NCBI GenBank assembly: GCA_018302605.1
Contig: JAGVZN010000001.1
Location: 1-36,450 of the forward strand
Direction of reading: 5' to 3'
Origin: Candidatus Woesearchaeota archaeon
GTDB taxonomy: Archaea; Nanobdellota; Nanobdellia; Woesearchaeales; GW2011-AR9
DNA length: 36,450 nt
Shown: piece after piece, positions 29,226-36,346 of the stretch
Layout of the letters: every line of letters begins with the position of its first letter
Position numbering within the stretch: position 1 is the first letter of the stretch
Translations under genes and position numbers: made by a program
The notes under the pieces: generated by a model
Database searches by the model: none
What the model was told of the DNA's origin: nothing
Seen by the model: the letters and a program-made list of their open reading frames with translations, nothing else

Positions 29226-31412
29226 TCATAACCTCTTTCTTTTTAATAATAACGAATTCACAACGACACTGACGGAACTAAACGCCATCGCCGCGCCGGC
29301 AATGACAGGATTCAACAACCAGCCCGTAAAAGGATAAAGTACGCCTGCGGCAATGGGAATGCCCAAGACATTATAAAATAATGCCCAGAACATATTTTGT
29401 TTAATCTTTGACATGGTAAAGCGGCTGAGTTTTATTGCGCGTGGCACATCCATCAAATTATTTTTCATCAAAACGATGTTTCCTGTTTCCATGGCTACAT
29501 CTGTGCCGGAGCCCATGGCAATACCAATATCTGCTCTCGCCAGAGCGGGGGCATCGTTAATGCCATCGCCAACCATCGCTACTTTTCCTGCTTGCTGCAG
29601 CTTCTGGACGTATTTTGCTTTGTCTTCGGGCAGAACTTCAGCAAAGAATTTCTCGATGCCAACTTTTTGAGCGATGGCCTTTGCTGTCCGTACATTATCT
29701 CCAGTAATCATGTAAGGGATTATTCCCATCTTCTTTAACTCACGGATCGCTCGGGGAGAATCTTCTTTGATTTCGTCAGCAACGGCAATAACGCCAAGAA
29801 TTTTTTTCCCGTCAGCGACAACCATCACGGTCTTTCCCCCCTCTTCCAAACGGGAAAGAGTATCTTTCCATTTATTGAGAGAGATTTTGAGTTCTTCGAT
29901 CAGCCGGGGATTGCCGATATAATAGCGTCTTGAACCAAGGGAGGCTACGACTCCTCTTCCTGTTAATGCTTTAAACGATGTTACTGTACGCGGAGTATAG
30001 TTCGACGCTTCTGCTTTTCGCACGATTGCTTCCGCAAGGGGATGTTCGGATTTTTTCTCAATGCTTCCGGCGATGGCAAGAAGCTCTTTCTCATTGATTC
30101 CATCTTCTAGGAGGATATCGGTAACAGTGGGCTGGCCTTTGGTAATCGTTCCCGTTTTGTCAAAGATAACATATTTCACTTTGTGGGCGGTTTCCAATGC
30201 CTGCCCGCCTTTGATGAGGATGCCATGCTTAGCGCCTTTTCCCGTGCCAACCATAACAGAGGTTGGCGTTGCTAATCCTAGAGCGCAAGGACAGGCAATA
30301 ACAAGGACGGCGATAGTCGTGATGAGAGCGAATGAAACGGTGGTGTGAGCAAAGGAGAACCAAATCGTAAAGGTAATCAACGCAAGATAAAGAACAAGAG
30401 GCACAAAAAAAGCGGAAATTCGGTCGGCAAAACGCTGGATCGGCGCTTTTTGCGTCTGGGCATCTTCAATTAATTTGATAATCTTGGCGAGCGTCGTTTC
30501 TGCGCCAACTTTGGTTGCTTTAAACATGAAATTGCCCTGTTTGTTTATCGTTGAACCGATGACTAAATCACCTTTTTTCTTCTCGACAGGGATACTTTCA
30601 CCGGTGATCATACTTTCATCAATGGATGAATGGCCATCGACGATGATGCCATCGACAGGAACTTTCTGGCCGGGCTTAACGATAATCACATCATTCACTT
30701 TCACATCATCGATGGGGATCTGAATTTCGTTTCCATCTTTGAGAATAGTCGCTGTTTTCGCGCCGGTTTTCATCAATGTGCTAATTGCTTCACTGGTCTT
30801 GCCTTTGGCCACTGCCTCGAGATATTTACCTAGAATGACCAGCGTGATAATCACCGCAGATGCTTCGAAATATTGATATCCTCCTGTCGAAAAAAGAACG
30901 ACGTACATTGAATAAAAATAGGCCGCGCTCGTGCCGATGGCAATCAGCAGGTCCATGTTTGCAGACTTGTTTTTGAGCGCCGCCCACGCTCCTTTGTAGA
31001 ACGGCAGACCGATATAAAATTGAATCGGTGTTGCCAGAAGCCAGAGTAAATAGTCTTTTCCAGGGATCATCAGATCCATCAAGAACATGGCAATGATCAC
31101 AATCGGAGAGGCAAGAATGATACTGATGATCGCTTGTCTTTTTAATCGGCTGATCTCTTTCTTGCGGGAGATTTCCGCAAGTTTTGTCTGATCTTTGCCA
31201 TCAGCGATCATCGCGGCGTAGCCTTTACTTTTAATTGCGGCAATCAATGCTTGTTCATTTGCGGTGGTAGGATCAAATTCCACGGTTGCTTTTTCCGTGG
31301 AATAATTGACAATCACCGTTTTCACACCATCAACTTTCTGCAGTGCTCTCGTTAAGACGGTGACACAACTGGCGCAATGCATGCCGCTGACTTGAAGAGT
31401 TGTTTTTTTCAT
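29226..31412 (-). CDS. copA: CopA-type Cu(I)-transporting P1B-1 ATPase
   Basis: 728 aa. One N-terminal HMA domain (SGMHCASC, C13/C16), then the LGKYLEAVAKGKTSEAI helix, actuator MITGESIPVEK, intramembrane VIACPCALGLATP (CPC), FDKTGTITKGQPT, the HP-containing KKSEHPLAEAI of the nucleotide domain, and MVGDGINDAPALARADIGIA. Exports Cu(I) (or Ag). Overlaps the upstream copZ gene by 4 nt. Together with CopB it gives two copper-exporting ATPases of different classes in one island. Confidence 0.95.
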   Translation of the reverse strand: MKKTTLQVSGMHCASCVTVLTRALQKVDGVKTVIVNYSTEKATVEFDPTTANEQALIAAIKSKGYAAMIADGKDQTKLAEISRKKEISRLKRQAIISIILASPIVIIAMFLMDLMIPGKDYLLWLLATPIQFYIGLPFYKGAWAALKNKSANMDLLIAIGTSAAYFYSMYVVLFSTGGYQYFEASAVIITLVILGKYLEAVAKGKTSEAISTLMKTGAKTATILKDGNEIQIPIDDVKVNDVIIVKPGQKVPVDGIIVDGHSSIDESMITGESIPVEKKKGDLVIGSTINKQGNFMFKATKVGAETTLAKIIKLIEDAQTQKAPIQRFADRISAFFVPLVLYLALITFTIWFSFAHTTVSFALITTIAVLVIACPCALGLATPTSVMVGTGKGAKHGILIKGGQALETAHKVKYVIFDKTGTITKGQPTVTDILLEDGINEKELLAIAGSIEKKSEHPLAEAIVRKAEASNYTPRTVTSFKALTGRGVVASLGSRRYYIGNPRLIEELKISLNKWKDTLSRLEEGGKTVMVVADGKKILGVIAVADEIKEDSPRAIRELKKMGIIPYMITGDNVRTAKAIAQKVGIEKFFAEVLPEDKAKYVQKLQQAGKVAMVGDGINDAPALARADIGIAMGSGTDVAMETGNIVLMKNNLMDVPRAIKLSRFTMSKIKQNMFWALFYNVLGIPIAAGVLYPFTGWLLNPVIAGAAMAFSSVSVVVNSLLLKRKRL

Positions 31413-31618
31413 GATAGAATCACTTTGTATTCACCTAATGATTCGATTTCTTGGCTGAGTTTTTTGATATTGATTGGTTGATCATGCTCGACCGTTGTTT
31501 TACCTGTCTTGAAATCAACAAGGCAGGATTTGATGCCTGTAAATTCAGTACAGACCTCTTCGATCAAGAGTTTGCAGGCGTTGCAGTGTGTTCCTTTGAC
31601 CGTAAATGTTGTTTTCAT
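31409..31618 (-). CDS. copZ: CopZ-like copper chaperone (HMA domain)
   Basis: 69 aa, one ferredoxin-like HMA fold with metal site GTHCNAC (C12, C15). The loop has GTHC where most CopZ proteins have GMTC. It delivers Cu(I) to CopA. First gene of copZ-copA-fusion; ATG overlap (ATGA) with copA gives coupling. CGGAGATGATC lies before the ATG as Shine-Dalgarno. A decayed second copy of its 5' end and promoter lies at 33650-33766. Confidence 0.9.
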   Translation of the reverse strand: MKTTFTVKGTHCNACKLLIEEVCTEFTGIKSCLVDFKTGKTTVEHDQPINIKKLSQEIESLGEYKVILS

Positions 31619-31662
31619 AAGTGATCATCTCCGGTGTTTTGTGGGTATTTGGACTGCAACAT

Positions 31663-31690
31663 CTTAAATAGATTACGTGAAACTAGTTTC
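31663..31690 (-). promoter_or_regulatory. copZ-copA promoter with GAAACTAGTTTC operator
   Basis: Minus strand: perfect 12-bp palindrome GAAACTAGTTTC (31690-31679), then 8 nt, then TATA CTATTTAAG (31671-31663), then copZ about 45 nt on. The palindrome's core is like GAAACTTATTTC at the arsR start. Confidence 0.6.
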
Positions 31691-31762
31691 TGGGAGATGG
31701 AATATGTGAAGATCGAAGAACGAGAGATTCCCAAATTGAATGAAAAGTATTTGTTTAGCTGA

Positions 31763-31866
31763 CGGCAAGGCCAAGCGGTGTATCCGCAGAGACTTTGTTC
31801 CTAGCTAGGTGCGGAAATCTTCTGGTTCACCGCGAGAGGCAGAAAATATCTTTGCCGATTTCCGCA
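31763..31866. other. Non-coding stretch with nested, mutually exclusive inverted repeats
   Basis: Between the copZ promoter and the next gene (31691-31930). TGCGGAAATC/GATTTCCGCA (31810-31819/31857-31866) competes with CGGCAA/TTGCCG (31763-31768/31852-31857) and GCGGTG/CACCGC (31775-31780/31828-31833). The likely transcription start of the next gene is downstream, so it is probably a DNA element rather than an mRNA leader. AGTATTTGTTTAGCT just before it also occurs, inverted, at 9768-9782. Confidence 0.35.
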
Positions 31867-31930
31867 TCATTTAAACGAAACATTTAAATGGAACCCATTA
31901 TTTTTACATTAATTGTATAAGGTGAAAAAA

Positions 31931-32422
31931 ATGCAACTTGAAATCGATTTTAATAACCCCCGCATATTAAAAGGATATTTAGAACAGGCTCTTCCTCAAT
32001 ACGGATTAGAGGAGGTAGGAGTTACTGTTGGAAGAAATGGTGGGTTAGCCTATCTCTTGTTCAAGAATGATGATTGGCAAAGACTTCCCAGAGAACTAAA
32101 AGTGAATACAATGAATCAGATAGATGCTTTTAGAGGATATTTTGATGCAGTTCAATCTTACGTTACTGCCGCAAGTGTACACGCTGAAAGATTTGGTTTC
32201 GCGTTAGTAACAGTCGATGGATTCCAAGTATTAAGTCCGGGTCTGGGACGGGATTCATCTGTTTATCAATCAGGAATCGGAACTGTTTCGATTGGATCTG
32301 TCGATAGATTTGAGGATTTTTTGCGGATGGTGGTGGCCGCCCGGAAAGAAAATGGAATCTTAAACGAAAGATATGTTGAATTAGGAAAATCTGCTGGTGC
32401 TTTACAAGATTCACGACGTTAA
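31931..32422 (+). CDS. Hypothetical protein
   Basis: 163 aa, soluble, not recognised. ATG 31931 has GGTGA 6 nt upstream and is preferred to the track's 31913. A beta-rich segment GFALVTVDGFQVLSPGLGRD and helical end. TATA-like ATTTAAATGG at 31882-31891 is upstream. Lower GC than the copper genes and located between two direct copies of the copZ 5' region. Confidence 0.55.
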   Translation: MQLEIDFNNPRILKGYLEQALPQYGLEEVGVTVGRNGGLAYLLFKNDDWQRLPRELKVNTMNQIDAFRGYFDAVQSYVTAASVHAERFGFALVTVDGFQVLSPGLGRDSSVYQSGIGTVSIGSVDRFEDFLRMVVAARKENGILNERYVELGKSAGALQDSRR

Positions 32423-32529
32423 TTATTTTTCTTTGAATATATCTTCTTTCTGTTTAGGTACATATTAAATGAGCAGAAATCAATACCGATCTAGAAAAGT
32501 TAATAAAGAGATTTACTGCTGTTCTCCTG

Positions 32530-33627
32530 ATGGAATCAGACAGCCTGGAAATAGAACTCTTCCTCAAAGCAATTGAAGAAAGCTTCACCGGCATCAACCC
32601 TAAGACTTTCTGGCCTTTAAATGGCGGGCAGATCGATGCGTACTTTGATCTAGATGAATCTTTAGATATGTATCATCGGCTAAATAAACTAAGAGAGAAG
32701 CTCAGTGTGGCAGAAATCGCTCAGATGATGCCCTCGGCAGATATCATGCGGATCTTTTTAGAGCATAATGCCATCATCGGATTGAAAGTTGCAGATAAAG
32801 TCGGGGTTGCTAAAATCAGTGCTGAAGAAAGGGTGAAATATACTTTATTCTTATTTGAAATTCTCAAACAGAAAGTTAAAAATGACATCTTTTGCTTAGA
32901 CGGGAAGAATCTGTTGTTAAGTGAACCTGAAGTAAGCAGGATTTTATCCCAAAGCGCATGGAATCAGCCCCATAACGAAGACGAAAAGAGAAAAATTGCA
33001 TCTCTGGTCGTTACAGCTAATAATCTATGCTATACTTTATTTTATGATATTTTTGTCGCGGGGGGATTCCATCTCCATGGACCTTATGATGCCAGTCGGA
33101 AATTTGGAACGGATACAATCCTCTTGGTCAGAGAGTATCATCATCTCAATCCCCGAGAGATTTGGCCTCATTTGGAGATGCCCTATCGGCAGCTCCGAAT
33201 GTACTTAGTGTATAAAAATCTTGATTTGAAGATCAATTTTGCCAATCATCCCACATCGACTACTTCGGTAGGAGACAAGTTGATTGCCTATCGGATTTAT
33301 TTAGATGATCGAGAGATTAGGTTAGAGGACATAGATGGATACAACATTGAGGCATTAATCAGACTTTTTGAGAAAATATCATCACTACAAATAAAAAAAA
33401 TTAATGGGTTGTCGGATTTAGATAAAGTCAGAAAAGGTGCTGAGATTGCTTATTTCCTCTTTAAAGATTTAAGAGAAGAGATGGGTGATCAATGGAAGCC
33501 GCCGCCGGAAATTGAACGAACAATTCAGAAACAGGGAGAGAAATATATTCAGCAATTCAAATACAAAGAAAAACCCTCTTTGGAATTTTGGAAAAAGATA
33601 TTTGATCCGCGTAATGATTATTATTGA
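32530..33627 (+). CDS. Hypothetical protein
   Basis: 365 aa, soluble, largely helical; no family recognised. Notable segments: VAGGFHLHGPYDASRKFGTD, TILLVREYHHLNPREIWP, and MYLVYKNLDLKINFANHP. The conserved-looking His/Asp/Arg cluster in the middle may be a functional site, but no named motif is present. It ends 22 nt before the decayed copZ copy. Single gene; the gap from the previous gene (32423-32529) contains a GTACATATTAAATGAG stretch that weakly resembles a family B terminus. Confidence 0.55.
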   Translation: MESDSLEIELFLKAIEESFTGINPKTFWPLNGGQIDAYFDLDESLDMYHRLNKLREKLSVAEIAQMMPSADIMRIFLEHNAIIGLKVADKVGVAKISAEERVKYTLFLFEILKQKVKNDIFCLDGKNLLLSEPEVSRILSQSAWNQPHNEDEKRKIASLVVTANNLCYTLFYDIFVAGGFHLHGPYDASRKFGTDTILLVREYHHLNPREIWPHLEMPYRQLRMYLVYKNLDLKINFANHPTSTTSVGDKLIAYRIYLDDREIRLEDIDGYNIEALIRLFEKISSLQIKKINGLSDLDKVRKGAEIAYFLFKDLREEMGDQWKPPPEIERTIQKQGEKYIQQFKYKEKPSLEFWKKIFDPRNDYY

Positions 33628-33649
33628 AAAGCAAGAATTGAGTATATTC

Positions 33650-33766
33650 TTCTTCGATCAAGATTTTGCAGGTGTTACAGTGTGTTCTTTGGATAGTAAA
33701 CATTGTGTTCATGGTGGTTCATCACCAGTGTTTTGTGAATATTTGGACTGCAACATGTCAAAATAG
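33650..33766 (-). pseudogene. Decayed copy of the copZ 5' end and leader
   Basis: About 115 bp align with 31557-31670. The minus strand reads MNTMFTIQRTHCNTCKILIE, matching MKTTFTVKGTHCNACKLLIE of CopZ, then drifts off after about 22 codons. Even the leader (TTTGTG..TATTTGGACTGCAACAT, plus-strand reading) is retained, but the TATA box and operator are not. A truncated duplication, in the same orientation as the intact gene. Confidence 0.75.
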
Positions 33767-33780
33767 GCAGGGGAGCAATC

Positions 33781-34116
33781 TCAGTACTTAAATCGTTTTT
33801 CATACTCTTTATGGTCAAACCATTCTAAGATAATATTGGCTATCCTCACCTCATCAGTTTCAATAGTGTAAATTAATCTCCACGCATCAGGAAGATTATA
33901 CTTCCAGAGGTTTGTTATGCCGTATTTGTGGACGTATTCTTTTGGCCAAAGATTTTTTGGAATTTTTATCCCACAGGTTGGATTTGCTTTGAGATCATCA
34001 ATTGCTCTGTCAATAAATTTGTAGAGTTGTTTATCTTCAAATTTGCCCTCTTTAAGGGCTTCCCATTCCTGCTTCACTTTTGGATTAATGAAAGCTACAG
34101 ATATTTCTTTGTTCAT
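33781..34116 (-). CDS. RelE/ParE-type toxin-like protein
   Basis: 111 aa. The C-terminal pattern LWKYNLPDAWRLIYTIETDE followed by IILEWFDHKEYEKRF is the RelE/ParE fold signature seen in archaeal toxins (Arg and Tyr in the catalytic strand, terminal basic/aromatic residues). Such toxins cut mRNA on the ribosome. Its start overlaps the upstream small gene's stop by 4 nt, in an antitoxin-first arrangement. Confidence 0.75.
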   Translation of the reverse strand: MNKEISVAFINPKVKQEWEALKEGKFEDKQLYKFIDRAIDDLKANPTCGIKIPKNLWPKEYVHKYGITNLWKYNLPDAWRLIYTIETDEVRIANIILEWFDHKEYEKRFKY

Positions 34117-34379
34117 CGTACAATTAAATCCTCTTTGATGAGTCTTTTTATTCTTGCAGGATTAAAAGTCCAAATAACACATCCCTCTTGATCTATAATT
34201 ATTTTTCCTGATTGCTCGAGATAGTCTAAAATTACTTGGAAGGTTTGATACATCATTTTTTTAGGAAGTTTTTTCCAGAGTTGATATTTGCCACATTCTT
34301 GGCTGTGTTTTTGGATAGTTTCTTCTACCATAAAGACTGATTCCAGTGTTGGACTATGTAAAATTGTTGCTTCTTGCAT
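34113..34379 (-). CDS. Winged-helix-like antitoxin partner of the RelE-type toxin
   Basis: 88 aa. Segments LWKKLPKKMMYQTFQVILDY, LEQSGKIIIDQEGCVIWTFN look like a helix-turn-helix with a wing. It precedes and overlaps the RelE-like gene (4 nt), so it is the likely antitoxin and autoregulator. TATA-like TTATATAC (34399-34392) lies just upstream of ATG 34379. Confidence 0.65.
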   Translation of the reverse strand: MQEATILHSPTLESVFMVEETIQKHSQECGKYQLWKKLPKKMMYQTFQVILDYLEQSGKIIIDQEGCVIWTFNPARIKRLIKEDLIVR

Positions 34380-34462
34380 ATTATATAAGTGTATATAAGA
34401 TTTCTATTTAAAGCTTTCGGCAGTTTTGAAGAAATTTTGTTAGACATAACGGTGTTAAGTCT

Positions 34463-34546
34463 GGGGAACTTTAGCGACCGAAAGTAAATCTCGTATTTTC
34501 GCCGTAAGGCGAAACAATATCAAATAGTGAGAGAGCGTAGTTCCCC
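34463..34546. other. Structured non-coding element in the 34380-34704 gap
   Basis: GGGGAACT (34463-34470) pairs with AGTTCCCC (34539-34546); within it TTTCGCC-GTAA-GGCGAAA (34497-34514) is a 7-bp stem with a GNRA-type loop. It interrupts the left inverted-repeat arm (TTAAGTCT | TTGAATTTGAG are contiguous on the right arm at 36333-36356, apart by about 110 nt here), so it looks like an insertion within the repeat. It could be a structured RNA or a palindromic element. Confidence 0.4.
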
Positions 34547-34571
34547 CGAGTCGCAGTCGAGCAACGCAGAG

Positions 34572-34657
34572 TTGAATTTGAGTTTTTGTTAACAATCCTG
34601 CTTCAGCAGACATACTTTAGGGGCTTTCCGGACACGTCCATTTAGGGGGCTTTGGCG
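34572..34657. repeat. Left arm of imperfect inverted repeats around the HTH-NTase/HEPN module
   Basis: Three blocks are inverted and collinear with 36262-36346: TTGAATTTGAGTTTT, GGGGCTTTCC and GGGGGCTTTGGCG. The left arm also holds a short tandem duplication TTTAGGGGCTTT...CGTCC / TTTAGGGGGCTTTGGCGTCC (34616-34639, 34641-34660). Confidence 0.55.
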
Positions 34658-34670
34658 TCCTCAAACAAAA

Positions 34671-34723
34671 GTTTTAAATAGTAATGTACGTTATTCGTAC
34701 TAATATGTACGTTAACCATACTA
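34671..34723 (+). promoter_or_regulatory. Promoter with tandem palindromic operators
   Basis: TATA TTTTAAATA (34672-34680), then two near-identical 19-bp units ATGTACGTTATTCGTACTA (34684-34702) and ATGTACGTTAACCATACTA (34705-34723), offset by exactly 21 bp (two helical turns). Each contains an inverted GTACG-n5-CGTAC/CATAC. Their position over the start site is that of an operator; the downstream winged-helix protein is the obvious candidate binder. Confidence 0.65.
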
Positions 34724-35307
34724 TGTTAAGTTTGCCGGAAGCGAAGATACTAGACGTATTTCTTGATCTTAAGAGGCATTATTTTGCTGAATTGTTAAAA
34801 GTAGCTAAATTGACTCGTCCAAGAACATTAAGAGTCTTGAGGAAGTTGGTTAAACAGGGGATTTTGGAGGTAAGAACGGAGGCTAACGTTAAGTATTATT
34901 CGCTAAAAAGAACTTCTTTAGTTTATGCTACGCTGGGAGTGGTAGAATATGGCCGTACAGTGCTTTTTTTTGTCAAAAACAAGACACTTTCAATGGCTTT
35001 AGAGATGTTTAAAGTGAAATATGCTGATTATTCGGTTATGCTTGTTTTTGGTTCGATTGTAAAAGGGTACGCAACAAAAGCATCCGATATTGATATGCTT
35101 CTACTAAAAGAAAATGTTTCTCAGGGAGATATAAAGAAAGTAGAAGATGTTATCGATTTAATAAACGGACGGACAGGCTTAAAAATAAGTCCCTATTTTA
35201 TGACTATGGATGAGTTTAAGAAAAAAAATGAGTTAGCTAAACAAGCAATAGAACATCATATCTTAATTGAAGGGGCAGAATCATTTTTTAAGATGGTGCT
35301 AACATGA
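34705..35307 (+). CDS. Winged-helix + nucleotidyltransferase (MNT-type antitoxin)
   Basis: About 200 aa. The N-terminal winged helix (ILDVFLDLKRHYFAELLKVA, RPRTLRVLRKLVKQGILEVR) is fused to a polymerase-beta-type nucleotidyltransferase with intact G-S-X10-D-x-D: FGSIVKGYATKASDIDMLLL. This architecture pairs with HEPN toxins. I set the start at ATG 34705 (34723 also possible), since the TATA box at 34672-34680 puts transcription start near 34702; the track's 34684 is too close. The tandem operator suggests autoregulation by its HTH. Overlaps the HEPN remnant by 4 nt. Confidence 0.82.
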   Translation: MYVNHTMLSLPEAKILDVFLDLKRHYFAELLKVAKLTRPRTLRVLRKLVKQGILEVRTEANVKYYSLKRTSLVYATLGVVEYGRTVLFFVKNKTLSMALEMFKVKYADYSVMLVFGSIVKGYATKASDIDMLLLKENVSQGDIKKVEDVIDLINGRTGLKISPYFMTMDEFKKKNELAKQAIEHHILIEGAESFFKMVLT

Positions 35308-35814
35308 ACGAAGAAAAACCAAAAAAGTGGCAAGTATGGTTAGAGAACACAAAAACTCTCAACAGGGATTTCAAGAAGTACGTCAGACAACATATTGTTC
35401 GTAAAATTGAATCTTCTCCATCTCTTTCAAAAATTCATTTTGATAAATCATATCATAATCTCGACTTCGCTAATTTTACTGTTCAAAATCAAGAAAACAT
35501 AAACAAAAGAGTAGGAGATGAAACGTATTATGATTGGGAAAATGGGCTACAAGGCAGGTACTCATCTGGCTACGATTTGTGTTCTCTGTAAAGAATGTCT
35601 AGGAAAAACATTAGAGAGGAAAGACATTGAAAATATTTCTGCAATTCTGGAATTAAGCGAAGAGGAAATCAAAGAAATGGGTAGAGCAAAGGAACGTCGA
35701 GAAAAAGCAAGTTATTCGGGAAGTGTCTCATTTGAGAAGCATTTGGCAGAAATGACGCTGGATGATGCAAGGAAATTTATTAACAAAGTGGCGGACATTC
35801 TAAATAATAAGTAA
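35304..35814 (+). pseudogene. HEPN-domain protein, broken by an internal deletion/frameshift
   Basis: Two overlapping ORFs (35304-35591 and 35518-35814) are the halves of one HEPN gene. The first gives MNEEKPKKWQVWLENTKTLN to VGDETYYDW; the second, in another frame, begins KMGYKAGTHLATICVL and runs through EKASYSGSVSFEKHLAEMTL to the end. In intact relatives YYDW is followed by a Y-Y-A-x-Y-H-A-A helix before GYK.SHLAT; that helix (about 15-20 residues) is missing and the frame is shifted. The toxin is therefore probably inactive while its antitoxin survives. Confidence 0.75.
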
Positions 35815-35871
35815 CTTGCATGGAGTAGTAACAATAGAAAGGTTTATAAATAACGATGCCTAAAATAACCC

Positions 35872-36255
35872 ATGGTAAAAGTGTTGATATACGAAGATGG
35901 AGAAGATGATTTAGTTGCAAGATATGCTAGCTTGACTTCTCAACATGATGTCCACGTTAGACATAATAGAGCTGGTCCTATGTTTTGGGTTCATGAGCGA
36001 TTTCAGGAATTCGGTTTTAAGCCAGAAAACTTTCAAAATGGATATGGAAACCCAAAAGAAGAATCTGCGGATGTGTATTTTGTAGATGGATTAAATGGTC
36101 ATTGTTTTTATCTACTATCCGATCTTCCAAAAGAGAGAACATTCGTAAACAGCGATTCTCAAACCGTTAATCAAGAAGCAAAGAAGCGAGGCTTTAATGT
36201 TGTTGGTAATGAATCAGTTGATGCTATAGTTGAACGGATTATAGGAAGAAATTAG
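35872..36255 (+). CDS. Receiver-like (REC-fold) hypothetical protein
   Basis: 127 aa. MVKVLIYEDGEDDLVARYAS resembles the first strand and acidic pocket of response-regulator receivers, and ADVYFVDGLNGHCFYLLSDL fits the phospho-acceptor strand (Asp of FVDG); FVNSDS is where the conserved Ser/Thr strand would be. A conserved Lys is not evident, and no output domain follows, so it may be a degenerate or non-phosphorylated receiver. TATA (TTTATAAAT, 35843-35851) about 25 nt before ATG: leaderless. It sits between the HEPN remnant and the right inverted repeat. Confidence 0.5.
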   Translation: MVKVLIYEDGEDDLVARYASLTSQHDVHVRHNRAGPMFWVHERFQEFGFKPENFQNGYGNPKEESADVYFVDGLNGHCFYLLSDLPKERTFVNSDSQTVNQEAKKRGFNVVGNESVDAIVERIIGRN

Positions 36256-36261
36256 ATAAAT

Positions 36262-36346
36262 CGTCAAAGCCCCCCCTCGTCTTGTTTTTACTTTTCATAG
36301 TTTTTATCATCAAGGAAAGCCCCGTTAGTTTAAAACTCAAATTCAA
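36262..36346. repeat. Right arm of imperfect inverted repeats
   Basis: CGTCAAAGCCCCCC, GGAAAGCCCC and AAAACTCAAATTCAA are the reverse complements, in mirrored order, of the three left-arm blocks. AGACTTAA at 36349-36356 may extend the match to TTAAGTCT at 34455-34462. The remaining sequence to 36450 is non-coding as far as seen. Confidence 0.55.

Noticed and set aside
32455-32476. GTACATATTAAATGAG as a fourth family B element
   Set aside because: Only one end is similar, no second terminus or target duplication could be found.
34616-34662. Start of a CRISPR-like repeat array (TTTAGGGG...CGTCC twice)
   Set aside because: Only two units without spacers; no cas genes; they are adjacent and imperfect.
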